Assembly (NCBI GenBank): GCA_021647785.1
Contig: JAKIUC010000044.1
Span: 1 to 36,788 of the forward strand
Reading direction: 5' to 3'
Length of the DNA stretch: 36,788 nt
DNA from: Melioribacteraceae bacterium
GTDB taxonomy: Bacteria > Bacteroidota > Ignavibacteria > Ignavibacteriales > Melioribacteraceae
Shown: positions 24,822 through 30,374 of the stretch, in pieces
Numbering within the stretch: the stretch's first letter is position 1
Layout of the letters: every line of letters begins with the position of its first letter
The notes under the pieces: model-generated
Databases searched by the model: none
The model's input: only the letters and a program-made list of their open reading frames with translations
Told to the model about the DNA's origin: nothing
Program-made: the position numbers and the translations under genes

Positions 24822-25193
24822 TTATTTTTTAATAAACTTAACATTTGGTAAATTCTTAAAATCGTAATCTTGAGTCCAGATAGTTGCATTATTTAATTTT
24901 CCTGTGATATAAATAATACTATCTGCCATTGGCATATTGTGTTTAATGCTTAACTGTACAGCTTCAATTGAGATTTCTGATGTTACGGTAAAAATTTTTG
25001 CTTGTTGCATAAAAGTAATAGCACTTAATGCATAACTTTCATGAACTTTAAGAATTATTTTTTTATAAACTTCAAAAATATTTATTGTAGAGACAATAAG
25101 GTTATTAGTATCTTCAATTATTGGAGCAAAATGCTTAGCATTTTTATCATCAATTAAATATTCTATCCAACCTGATGAATCAACTAAATTCAT
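24822..25193 (-). CDS. PIN-domain toxin, VapC-type
   Basis: 123 aa; MNLVDSSGWIEYLID has the first acid (D5), with E in INIFEVYKKI, D in HNMPMADSIIY and D in TIWTQDYDFKNLP completing the PIN site. Paired with an AbrB/MazE-type rather than ribbon-helix-helix antitoxin, with ATGA overlap. Less similar in wording to the VapC at 23,730, so not a recent duplicate. Confidence 0.92.
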   Translation of the reverse strand: MNLVDSSGWIEYLIDDKNAKHFAPIIEDTNNLIVSTINIFEVYKKIILKVHESYALSAITFMQQAKIFTVTSEISIEAVQLSIKHNMPMADSIIYITGKLNNATIWTQDYDFKNLPNVKFIKK

Positions 25194-25402
25194 AGCCTAT
25201 CTTCCTCTCTCTCAATAACTGAGTCTATTCCCATCCCTTTTAAAAAACCACGTGCTTCTTTGATATCCATTACAGGTACAATTTCAATGAAATCACCTAT
25301 TTGAAATAATTGCAATTTTTGTCCTGGTGTTATTTTTAATCTTTCTCTAATTTCTTTAGGAATTACTATCTGGTATTTTGGCGAAACCGTTACAGTAGTC
25401 AT
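25190..25402 (-). CDS. AbrB/SpoVT-type antitoxin
   Basis: MTTVTVSPKYQIVIPKEIRE followed by LKITPGQKLQLF is a swapped-hairpin AbrB domain, about 50 residues, with a C-terminal toxin-binding helix. I choose the ATG at 25,402 because GAGGT precedes it with good spacing; the longer frame begins with TTG inside the promoter. 70 aa. Confidence 0.9.
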   Translation of the reverse strand: MTTVTVSPKYQIVIPKEIRERLKITPGQKLQLFQIGDFIEIVPVMDIKEARGFLKGMGIDSVIEREEDRL

Positions 25403-25410
25403 TTTAACCT

Positions 25411-25460
25411 CAAAGTATTTGTCATACAATAAATATATCGATTAACTATTAGTATGTCAA
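25411..25460 (-). promoter_or_regulatory. promoter and possible operator of the AbrB/PIN module
   Basis: Minus strand TTGACA (25455-25460), 17-base spacer, TATATT (25432-25437), a strong sigma70-like match. Between -10 and ATG lies GTATTTGTCATAC (plus strand, GTAT-N5-ATAC), a short inverted repeat that could be the antitoxin's operator. Confidence 0.65.
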
Positions 25461-25473
25461 GATGCTATCGATT

Positions 25474-26334
25474 CTATTTTTCTTTTACACCAAATACTAC
25501 CCTATTAATTTCAAGATAATCATTTTTGATTTTAATATTTGTAAATCCATTTTTAAGCATAATTTCTTTTACATCCTCCGCTTGCCCTTCACCAACTTCA
25601 AGAAAAAGAATTCCACTCTCTTTCAGAAGCATTTTGCTTTTACTCGATATTTCTCTGTAAAACTTCAATCCATCATCAAAATCTGTAACTGCAATATCCG
25701 GTTCAAACTCTGTTATCTCCCTCTGTAAAGTTCCAAATTCTGTTTTATTTACATAAGGCGGATTTGAAACAATAATATCAAATGTATTATTATATTTTTC
25801 AAAGCTATCTGTTAAGATATTGGATTTCATTAACCCAACACGTGATTTTAAGTCGTGCAATTCTCTGTTTTTATCAGCCACAATTAATGCTTCAGAAGAG
25901 ATGTCTATAGAAATTATTTTTGATTCGGGTAAATTAATAGCTAATGATATTGGGATATTTCCGCTACCTGTACCAATATCAAAAATTTTAAGTTCCTCTT
26001 CTTTTGGAAATATCTCTATAATCGTTTCAATTAATATCTCTGTTTCCTGACGTGGAATTAATACATTTTTATCAACAAAGAATATTAATCCGTAAAACTC
26101 AACTTCTCCAATAATATATTGGTATGGTTCAAAATTTGCTCTACGAGTAATATATTCACGATAAATATTAGTTTCACTTTTGTTTAATGGTTGATTAAAA
26201 CGTAAATAAAGATCTAAGCGCTGGCACTGAAGAATATGAGCTAAAAGGAGTTCTGCATTCATACGAGCAGATTCAATTCCCTTCTTTTCAAGAAATTGGG
26301 TTGATAATTTTAAGGATTCTAAAACTGTGAGCAT
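25474..26334 (-). CDS. prmC: release factor glutamine methyltransferase
   Basis: Methylates the GGQ glutamine of peptide release factors. N-terminal helical domain (1-90; RMNAELLLAHIL, YITRRANFEPYQYIIG), SAM-binding FDIGTGSGNIPISLA, and the catalytic SNPPYVNKTEF. 286 aa, normal. End of the minus-strand housekeeping stretch; the adjacent 340 bases upstream have no gene. Confidence 0.96.
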   Translation of the reverse strand: MLTVLESLKLSTQFLEKKGIESARMNAELLLAHILQCQRLDLYLRFNQPLNKSETNIYREYITRRANFEPYQYIIGEVEFYGLIFFVDKNVLIPRQETEILIETIIEIFPKEEELKIFDIGTGSGNIPISLAINLPESKIISIDISSEALIVADKNRELHDLKSRVGLMKSNILTDSFEKYNNTFDIIVSNPPYVNKTEFGTLQREITEFEPDIAVTDFDDGLKFYREISSKSKMLLKESGILFLEVGEGQAEDVKEIMLKNGFTNIKIKNDYLEINRVVFGVKEK

Positions 26335-26674
26335 AGATATTTATTTAATTTGGAAAGTTAAAGATATTGAATTTACAGGGTTTCAACAAACTGTTGCTTC
26401 TAATGGTTGCAATAAATACTTGGTACCTCTCAAAAAAAAAAGGAGAAGTGTAAATTTGCTTTAGAGAAACTCTCGCCTTCAACAATTGTCTCCAACAATA
26501 ATGAAATTCAATTTGTCAAAAGTATATTCCTATTCATTGAAACAGTACTTTGCATATTATTAGTCAAGTTAATCTGTCAGTTTTTTCTTAGAACGATCTT
26601 GCAATGCGTAGTGCGGGATTTTGAAACGATTAATTTTCATATTATTACTAATTTCCATTACTTGTATAATCTTT
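26335..26674. other. no gene seen
   Basis: AT-rich sequence upstream of prmC. I find no convincing frame, tRNA or repeat; minus-strand transcription of prmC probably begins here, but no promoter stands out. It adjoins the toxin-antitoxin remnants on its right and may be decayed coding sequence. Confidence 0.5.
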
Positions 26675-26790
26675 CTATTTATCACTTTCACCCGCATTAC
26701 GTATAGCTTTTGTTAGCATTTGTTTTAATTCTTTTGATGACGGAACTTTTCCTTTTAATTTCTCTGGTAATCTATGTATATGTTTGCATT
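26675..26790 (-). pseudogene. fragment of an unrecognised small protein next to the VapC remnant
   Basis: An open frame without a start codon reads KLKGKVPSSKELKQMLTKA and ends ...IRNAGESDK at 26,675. It begins inside the VapC remnant in another frame. The charged helical text is protein-like and may be the end of a small helical gene, but I do not recognise it. Confidence 0.3.
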
Positions 26791-26940
26791 TTAAACCTCT
26801 ATAATTTTTATATTCATTTTTTTTGCAACATTCAATAACCTGGCATCAAGAGAAATTAATGGAAGATTGTATTTTTTGGAACATTCTAAAAAGTAAGCAT
26901 CATAAGCATAAATTTTGTTCAAATTATTAGAACAAATAGT
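26791..26940 (-). pseudogene. C-terminal remnant of a VapC-type PIN toxin
   Basis: 49 codons: KIYAYDAYFLECSKKY then NLPLISLDARLLNVAKK and NIKIIEV match the final third of PIN toxins, with the two late acidic residues (YAYDAY, SLDARL). The front is missing; the frame is cut by a TGA exactly where the A-tract of repeat R1 begins (26,943). So the toxin appears to have been broken at the R1 junction. Confidence 0.7.
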
Positions 26941-26942
26941 TC

Positions 26943-27006
26943 AAAAAAAAGGTAATACCACTAAATGTAGTATTACCTCACACCAGGCTGTGTTTGCCCT
27001 TTGCTT
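26943..27006 (-). ncRNA. R1: copy of the TA-associated hairpin element (short form)
   Basis: Minus-strand reading: AAAGGGCAAACACAGCC, TGGTGTGAG, then an 11-bp stem GGTAATACTAC / GTGGTATTACC with five-base loop (26951-26977) and eight T (26950-26943). The one variable stem pair is G-U on the minus strand but A-C on the plus strand. It lacks the AGCAACAAGAGAG start of the other copies. Position: after the DUF4258/DUF2283 pair and at the edge of the VapC remnant; it can serve as that operon's terminator. Confidence 0.6.
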
Positions 27007-27033
27007 AAAAATATTCAAAATGTGTATAACGAT

Positions 27034-27132
27034 TTAGTTTAACTTTTCTCGTAAAAATTCTGGGGCAAAATCAGCACCGTTTTTCCAAGAAATAGTATTA
27101 CCTTCTAAAGTGAAGTTTGAAAAATAGCTAAT
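27034..27132 (-). pseudogene. DUF2442-family C-terminal remnant
   Basis: Frame continues straight after the DUF2283 stop: FSNFTLEGNTISWKNGADFA and PEFLREKLN. The WxNGADFAPEFL ending is the DUF2442 signature, a family normally about 80 aa paired with DUF4160 in toxin-antitoxin loci. Only 32 codons and no start codon remain. Confidence 0.75.
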
Positions 27133-27333
27133 TCAAATGGCTAGTGCTTCTATTTCTGAATTTTTACTTGTTTTCTTTGAAAATGATAAAATCTCGATTC
27201 CTACAATTTTATTATTTTCATCATAATCTACTATTAAACCAGTATCTTGGTTAAGTTCACTATCAATAATTTTCTCATTCGAAAATTTAATATCAAGTAT
27301 ATCAGTCTCTTTATCGTAACTAATATTTATCAT
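27133..27333 (-). CDS. DUF2283 protein, probable antitoxin
   Basis: 66 aa; ISYDKETDILDIKFSNEKI, LIVDYDENNKIVGIEIL are the DUF2283 signature. It overlaps the DUF4258 gene by 4 bases. DUF4258-DUF2283 pairs are a recurring toxin-antitoxin-like arrangement; which partner is toxic is inferred from the family, with DUF4258 as the toxin-like RelE-fold protein. Confidence 0.85.
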   Translation of the reverse strand: MINISYDKETDILDIKFSNEKIIDSELNQDTGLIVDYDENNKIVGIEILSFSKKTSKNSEIEALAI

Positions 27334-27605
27334 TCTAAATCTCCTTTTTGTTTTTTCTCTTTAATTCTTCTATCAAAAAATGTGGTTATTATAACAATGC
27401 TTTTTCCTTCATGGCGGACTATAACTCTTAAATACTTATTTTCAATCTCTTTAATAAAATGTTTAATTGAAACATCAAATTTATCATCCTCTATTAAATC
27501 TGGTTTAGAAAGTGTAGTTTTAATCATTTCTATACTAATAGAACGAGTTTCCATTTTAATTTTAGAATGATTTGTTAATAAAATATTTTCACTTTCTCGT
27601 TTCAT
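27330..27605 (-). CDS. DUF4258 protein, probable toxin
   Basis: 91 aa; LTNHSKIKMETRSISIEMIK followed by a short strand-rich half (KYLRVIVRHEGKSIVIITTF) and FDRRIKEK is the DUF4258 pattern (RelE-like fold). First gene of the pair. R2, with its own consensus promoter, lies about 60 bases upstream on the same strand, so the pair may be transcribed through the R2 terminator. Confidence 0.8.
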   Translation of the reverse strand: MKRESENILLTNHSKIKMETRSISIEMIKTTLSKPDLIEDDKFDVSIKHFIKEIENKYLRVIVRHEGKSIVIITTFFDRRIKEKKQKGDLE

Positions 27606-27662
27606 ATTAATAAGTTACAACTTTAGTATTATAAAATAAGAAAAGTTAATTATAATTATTTT

Positions 27663-27734
27663 AAAAAAGGCAATACCACAAAGTAGTATTACCTTTTTTA
27701 CACCAGGCTGTGTTTGCCCTTCTCTCTTGTTGCT
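27663..27734 (-). ncRNA. R2: TA-associated hairpin element with its own promoter
   Basis: Minus-strand reading: AGCAACAAGAGAGAAGGGC, AAACACAGCCTGGTGT, AAAA, then stem GGTAATACTAC / GTGGTATTGCC with a three-base loop (27669-27693) and six T. Two stem positions that vary among copies are G-U here, pairable only on the minus strand. A TTGACA-N16-TATAAT promoter ends four bases upstream, predicting a start around 27,732 and a terminated RNA of about 70 nt, or a leader of the DUF4258/DUF2283 operon with early termination. No known RNA family recognised. Confidence 0.65.
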
Positions 27735-27738
27735 ACAT

Positions 27739-27766
27739 ATTATAGTTTTACGGACAATTGTGTCAA
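27739..27766 (-). promoter_or_regulatory. consensus sigma70-like promoter of R2
   Basis: Minus strand TTGACA (27761-27766), 16-base spacer, TATAAT (27739-27744). Both hexamers are perfect. The predicted start falls in the first bases of the conserved R element. Confidence 0.75.
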
Positions 27767-27788
27767 CTTAAGAATATTCTCTCATTAA

Positions 27789-27935
27789 CCAACGAGTTCA
27801 CTCGTTGGATTGAAAGCAAAGTTTGAAGATCCCCCCAACCAGTTAACTGGTTTTTGAAACTAAAAAGTGAGAGAAACCAGTAAACTGGTTAAAAAGAGTT
27901 TTACTACTTTCTTCTCCAACAACTAAAGTTGTTGG
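27789..27935. repeat. cluster of four REP-like palindromes with a common centre
   Basis: CCAACGAGT-TC-ACTCGTTGG (27789-27808), AACCAGTTAACTGGTT (27837-27852), AACCAGT-AA-ACTGGTT (27875-27890) and CCAACAACT-AA-AGTTGTTGG (27916-27935). Arms differ but the pattern (C)CAAC-or-AACC...AGT-NN-ACT is kept, and one (AACCAGT..ACTGGTT) is shared with the element at 14,238-14,253. The 425-base stretch holds R2 and this cluster and no gene. Confidence 0.7.
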
Positions 27936-28030
27936 TTAACAAAGAGGGAACACATTCCAAACCTGTTTACCTCTCCACCGTACTATGTATTTTGAAAGGC
28001 AGGCTGATTTTCATTTTTCAAATAAAATTT

Positions 28031-28249
28031 TCTAAACTTTTACTATTAAATTTAGAACTACTGCAAAGAGTGCAACACTAAATATTGTAAACATAATGGT
28101 TAAAACTGTTCTTGTATTTATTACCCCAAAGGGAGAAAGTTTTATTGGTTCGTCATATTCTGCAATATAATCTCCATCCTCAATTCCCCATTCATCCCAT
28201 ATTTTTGACATTTTGTTCTCCCTATTTTATAAGAATTAATTTCTTTGTT
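28031..28249 (-). repeat. D1: first copy of the duplicated tail-plus-small-gene segment
   Basis: About 219 bp with clear similarity to D2 (30,165-30,374), same orientation. It contains the 59-aa membrane protein gene, its leader TAGGGAGAACAAA and, before that, codons for TKKLILIK-stop, which in D2 are the real end of the GH5 protein. So D1 carries a vestige of a T9SS-protein 3' end without the protein. Confidence 0.8.
28032..28211 (-). CDS. small one-helix membrane protein, copy 1
   Basis: 59 aa: acidic, aromatic N-terminus (MSKIWDEWGIEDGDYIAEYD) and a C-terminal membrane helix (about 36-58; VALFAVVLNLIVKV). Good ribosome site GGGAGAA before the ATG. A close paralogue lies at 30,166-30,336 directly behind the GH5 gene. 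Similarity is kept at protein level (WGIEDGDYIAEYDEPIK identical) although the middle varies, suggesting a real gene. Function unknown. Confidence 0.7.
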   Translation of the reverse strand: MSKIWDEWGIEDGDYIAEYDEPIKLSPFGVINTRTVLTIMFTIFSVALFAVVLNLIVKV

Positions 28250-28326
28250 GCATAGTTACTTTTGTTGTATTAAAAACTATCATTTTATTGGTTGCTCTTT
28301 AGTGAAACATTTTTTATGTTTTAGTA

Positions 28327-28674
28327 GTGAAACCTGCTAAAAAACATAGAACAGTAATTTTCTACAAAGATTATTTTGAAAAGTTTTTTATAAAACAGCA
28401 AAAAAAAGTTAAAGCAAAAATAATTTGGACAATTGAGTTAATAGAAGTGTTAGAAAGAGTGCCAAAGCAATATCTAAAACATATTCAATCAACTGACGGA
28501 TTATACGAAATAAGAGTAAAGCATGCTACTAATATATTTAGGGTTTTTTGCTTTTTCGACAAGGAGAAACTAATAATTTTAGCGAACGGTTTTAGAAAGA
28601 AAACGCAAAAAGTACCAAAGAACGAGATTGCAAAAGCACTTAAAATTATGAAGGAATATAAAAATGAAAAATAA
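28327..28674 (+). CDS. higB: HigB/RelE-superfamily toxin 1 (Gp49-like)
   Basis: 115 aa from a GTG. VIFYKDYFEKFFIKQ, VLERVPKQYLKHIQSTDGLY, EIRVKHATNIFRVFCFFD and LIILANGFRKKTQKVPKNEI form the Gp49/HigB pattern. Basic residues for ribosome-dependent mRNA cleavage are present, though I cannot assign catalytic ones with certainty. Toxin-first order with the antitoxin overlapping by 11 bases is typical of HigBA. Confidence 0.88.
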   Translation: MKPAKKHRTVIFYKDYFEKFFIKQQKKVKAKIIWTIELIEVLERVPKQYLKHIQSTDGLYEIRVKHATNIFRVFCFFDKEKLIILANGFRKKTQKVPKNEIAKALKIMKEYKNEK

Positions 28675-28957
28675 AATGACACTTAATGAATTTAAAGAAA
28701 AACATTATGGTGCTAAAGGAACAAAAAAAAGAGATGAACTTGATAATGGTTACGAAAACTTTAAACTTGGTACATTATTATATGAAGCTAGGCATGCCAA
28801 AGGAATGACTCAAGCTGAGTTAGCCGAAAAAGTAGGTACTACTAAATCTTATATTTCTAAGATTGAAAATAACATTAAAGAAGTAAGGCTTTCTACTTTA
28901 CAAAAAATTGTTCATTTGGGTTTGGAAGGTCATCTAGATTTTTCAATCAGATTATAA
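28664..28957 (+). CDS. higA: HigA-type XRE antitoxin 1
   Basis: 97 aa; helix-turn-helix region GTLLYEARHAKGMTQAELAE then KVGTTKSYISKIEN, and RLSTLQKIVHLGLEG. N-terminal FKEKHYGAKGTKKRDEL is the linker common to this HigA subtype. Ends exactly at the A-tract of R3, so R3 lies at its 3' end. Confidence 0.92.
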   Translation: MKNKMTLNEFKEKHYGAKGTKKRDELDNGYENFKLGTLLYEARHAKGMTQAELAEKVGTTKSYISKIENNIKEVRLSTLQKIVHLGLEGHLDFSIRL

Positions 28958-29038
28958 AAAAAAGATAACACCATCCGTCAGTTGACGGAGAGTATTACCT
29001 TTTACACCAGGCTCTCTTTGCCCTTCTCTCTAGTAGCT
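28956..29038 (-). ncRNA. R3: TA-associated hairpin element (long-stem form)
   Basis: Minus-strand reading: AGCTACTAGAGAGAAGGGC, AAAGAGAGCCTGGTGT, AAAA, a 16-bp stem beginning GGTAATACTCTCCGTC (28964-28999) and eight T that overlap the higA stop codon. Three stem positions are G-U on the minus strand. Any minus-strand transcript would end right at the 3' end of higA 1, in antisense orientation to it. Read from the plus strand the same hairpin is followed by TTTT and may also help stop higA transcription. Confidence 0.6.
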
Positions 29039-29111
29039 TTTAAACTTTTTAGCTTTTAGCTGTATTAAAAATATTTTTGACATTTGTTCCATTATTAGTT
29101 AACCTTGTTTT

Positions 29112-29465
29112 GTGAAAAGAAAACGAGAAATAATTCAATATAGAAATTACTTTGAAAAATTCTATGCATCACAATTAGAAAAAGTAAAAACTAAAATTGA
29201 TTATGTCCTCTATTTAGTAACTATTTCTGAGAGAATTCCAAAGAAATTTTTTAAGTATATTGAAGGAACAGACGGACTATTTGAAATACGAATTAAATAT
29301 GAAAGTAATATTTTTAGAATTTTTTGCTGTTTTGATGAAGGGAATGTTGTTGTACTTTTTAATGGATTTCAGAAGAAATCTAATAAAACCCCAAAGCAAG
29401 AGATTAAAAGAGCATTAAGAATAAAAATAGAATATTTTGAACGAAAAAGTGAGATAAAACAATGA
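29112..29465 (+). CDS. higB: HigB/RelE-superfamily toxin 2 (Gp49-like)
   Basis: 117 aa from a GTG; IIQYRNYFEKFYASQLEKV, SERIPKKFFKYIEGTDGLF, EIRIKYESNIFRIFCCFD, VVLFNGFQKKSNKTPKQEI. Same family as toxin 1 but clearly diverged, so not a recent tandem copy even though the flanking R3 and R4 are nearly identical. TTGACA at 29,077-29,082 is a possible -35 with a weak -10. Overlaps the antitoxin by 4 bases. Confidence 0.88.
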   Translation: MKRKREIIQYRNYFEKFYASQLEKVKTKIDYVLYLVTISERIPKKFFKYIEGTDGLFEIRIKYESNIFRIFCCFDEGNVVVLFNGFQKKSNKTPKQEIKRALRIKIEYFERKSEIKQ

Positions 29466-29752
29466 AAAATATAACGACATTTGATGAACATCTTGACCAA
29501 AGATATGGTAAGATTGGAACAAAAAAACGAACTGAATTTGAAATTAAAGCTAAGGCATTTGCAATTGGTGAAATAATAAGAGAAGCTAGAAAAGATGCAG
29601 AAATGACTCAAGAACAACTTGCTAATAAAACTGGAACTAAAAAGAGTTTTATTTCACGTATAGAAAATGGACATAGCGATATACAACTATCAACCCTCTA
29701 CAAACTAATTGAAATCGGTTTTGAAAAACATCTAAATTTATCTATTAATTAA
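29462..29752 (+). CDS. higA: HigA-type XRE antitoxin 2
   Basis: 96 aa; IGEIIREARKDAEMTQEQLA, NKTGTKKSFISRIENG, QLSTLYKLIEIGFEKHL. Same architecture as antitoxin 1 (YG..GTKKR linker) with differing sequence, so the two modules may not cross-neutralise. R4 follows 28 bases downstream. Confidence 0.92.
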   Translation: MKNITTFDEHLDQRYGKIGTKKRTEFEIKAKAFAIGEIIREARKDAEMTQEQLANKTGTKKSFISRIENGHSDIQLSTLYKLIEIGFEKHLNLSIN

Positions 29753-29780
29753 ATTTTATTCTGTACCACTAATCTTTGGT

Positions 29781-29863
29781 AAAGCAAAGGCAATACCATC
29801 CGTCAGTTGACGGAGAGTATTACCTTTTACACCAGGCTCTCTTTGCCCTTCTCTCTTGTTGCT
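29781..29863 (-). ncRNA. R4: TA-associated hairpin element (long-stem form)
   Basis: Nearly identical to R3: AGCAACAAGAGAGAAGGGC, AAAGAGAGCCTGGTGT, a 16-bp stem starting GGTAATACTCTCCGTC (to 29,789) but an interrupted T-tract (TTTGCTTT). Two stem positions are G-U on the minus strand. Upstream on that strand lies TATAAA two bases before AGCAACAAG, a fair -10; no good -35. Ends 28 bases before the higA 2 stop, antisense to it. Confidence 0.6.
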
Positions 29864-29903
29864 GTTTTATAAATTTAGTGTTTTGTTAATAACTGAATTC
29901 CAT

Positions 29904-30003
29904 TTACCATACTTCAACCAGGCTCAGCAACAAATAGTGTACCTACGGTACTAAAAGCTCCATAGGAGCGATACTTGTTGCTGAGCTCGTCGAAGTATGG
30001 TAA
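29904..30003. repeat. nested inverted repeat with two inner hairpins
   Basis: Outer arms TTACCATACTTC...CTCAGCAACAA (29904-29933) and its complement (29975-30003) differ in only a few bases. Between them sit GTACC-TAC-GGTAC (29939-29951) and GCTCC-ATA-GGAGC (29957-29969). The right arm holds the word GAGCTCGTCGAAG, similar to the word inserted in the GH5 tail. Confidence 0.7.
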
Positions 30004-30098
30004 GCATCTACAATAAAACTATAGTTTAAGTGCCATTCCGCAAAAAGAGATGGAACAGGTAGGCACGTCATTATTTGCTGAGTTACACTAATGGTATC

Positions 30099-30156
30099 CT
30101 CCGAAAGAGTCTAATACCGAAGGCATTCTCCAAAGAGTCACACAGACCTTTCGGAG
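30099..30156. repeat. inverted repeat CTCCGAAAG ... CTTTCGGAG
   Basis: Perfect 9-base arms at 30099-30107 and 30148-30156 enclosing about 40 bases that contain two partial copies (ACCGAAGG, CTCCAAAG). It lies just before the second small membrane gene's 3' end. Between 29,864 and 30,165 I see only these palindromes and no gene. Confidence 0.6.
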
Positions 30157-30164
30157 AGCTTAGC

Positions 30165-30374
30165 TCTAAACTTTTACTATTAAATTTAGAACTACTGCAA
30201 AGAGTACAATGCTAAATATTGTGAACAAAGCATTTAAAACCATATTTGTATTTATTGGAAACTGCTTTATTGGTTCGTCATATTCAGCAATATAATCTCC
30301 ATCTTCAATTCCCCAATCATTCCATATTTTTGACATTTTGTTCTCCCTATTTTATAAGAATTAGTTTCTTTGTT
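30165..30374 (-). repeat. D2: second copy of the duplicated tail-plus-small-gene segment
   Basis: About 210 bp matching D1, in the same orientation. Here the first part is the true 3' end of the GH5 gene (TKKLILIK-stop), followed by the small membrane gene. D1 and D2 are direct repeats bracketing about 1.9 kb that contains both HigBA modules, R3 and R4. Confidence 0.8.
30166..30336 (-). CDS. small one-helix membrane protein, copy 2
   Basis: 56 aa; MSKIWNDWGIEDGDYIAEYD then a helix ending VLFAVVLNLIVKV. It starts 10 bases after the GH5 gene stop, with GGGAGAA overlapping that stop, so it is translationally tied to the secreted enzyme gene. Compared with copy 1 it lacks about three residues in the middle. 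Function unknown; a small inner-membrane partner is possible. Confidence 0.7.
   Translation of the reverse strand: MSKIWNDWGIEDGDYIAEYDEPIKQFPINTNMVLNALFTIFSIVLFAVVLNLIVKV

Noticed and set aside
27663-27734. R elements as a cyclic-di-GMP (GEMM) or preQ1 riboswitch
   Set aside because: GGGCAAA looks superficially like part of GEMM, but the GAAA-tetraloop receptor and second stem are absent, and the unit is too short; preQ1 motifs do not match.
29112-29752. The second HigBA as a recent tandem copy of the first
   Set aside because: Protein sequences share the family pattern but differ at most variable positions, although the flanking R3 and R4 are almost identical.
26943-29863. R1-R4 as integron attC sites
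   Set aside because: The spacing with toxin-antitoxin cassettes fits, but I find no RYYYAAC/GTTRRRY core pair at the ends, the first cassette is in the opposite orientation, and no integrase is in the window.
26335-30165. CRISPR array
   Set aside because: The repeats are few, irregularly spaced by whole genes and contain long hairpins; there are no equal-length spacers or cas genes.
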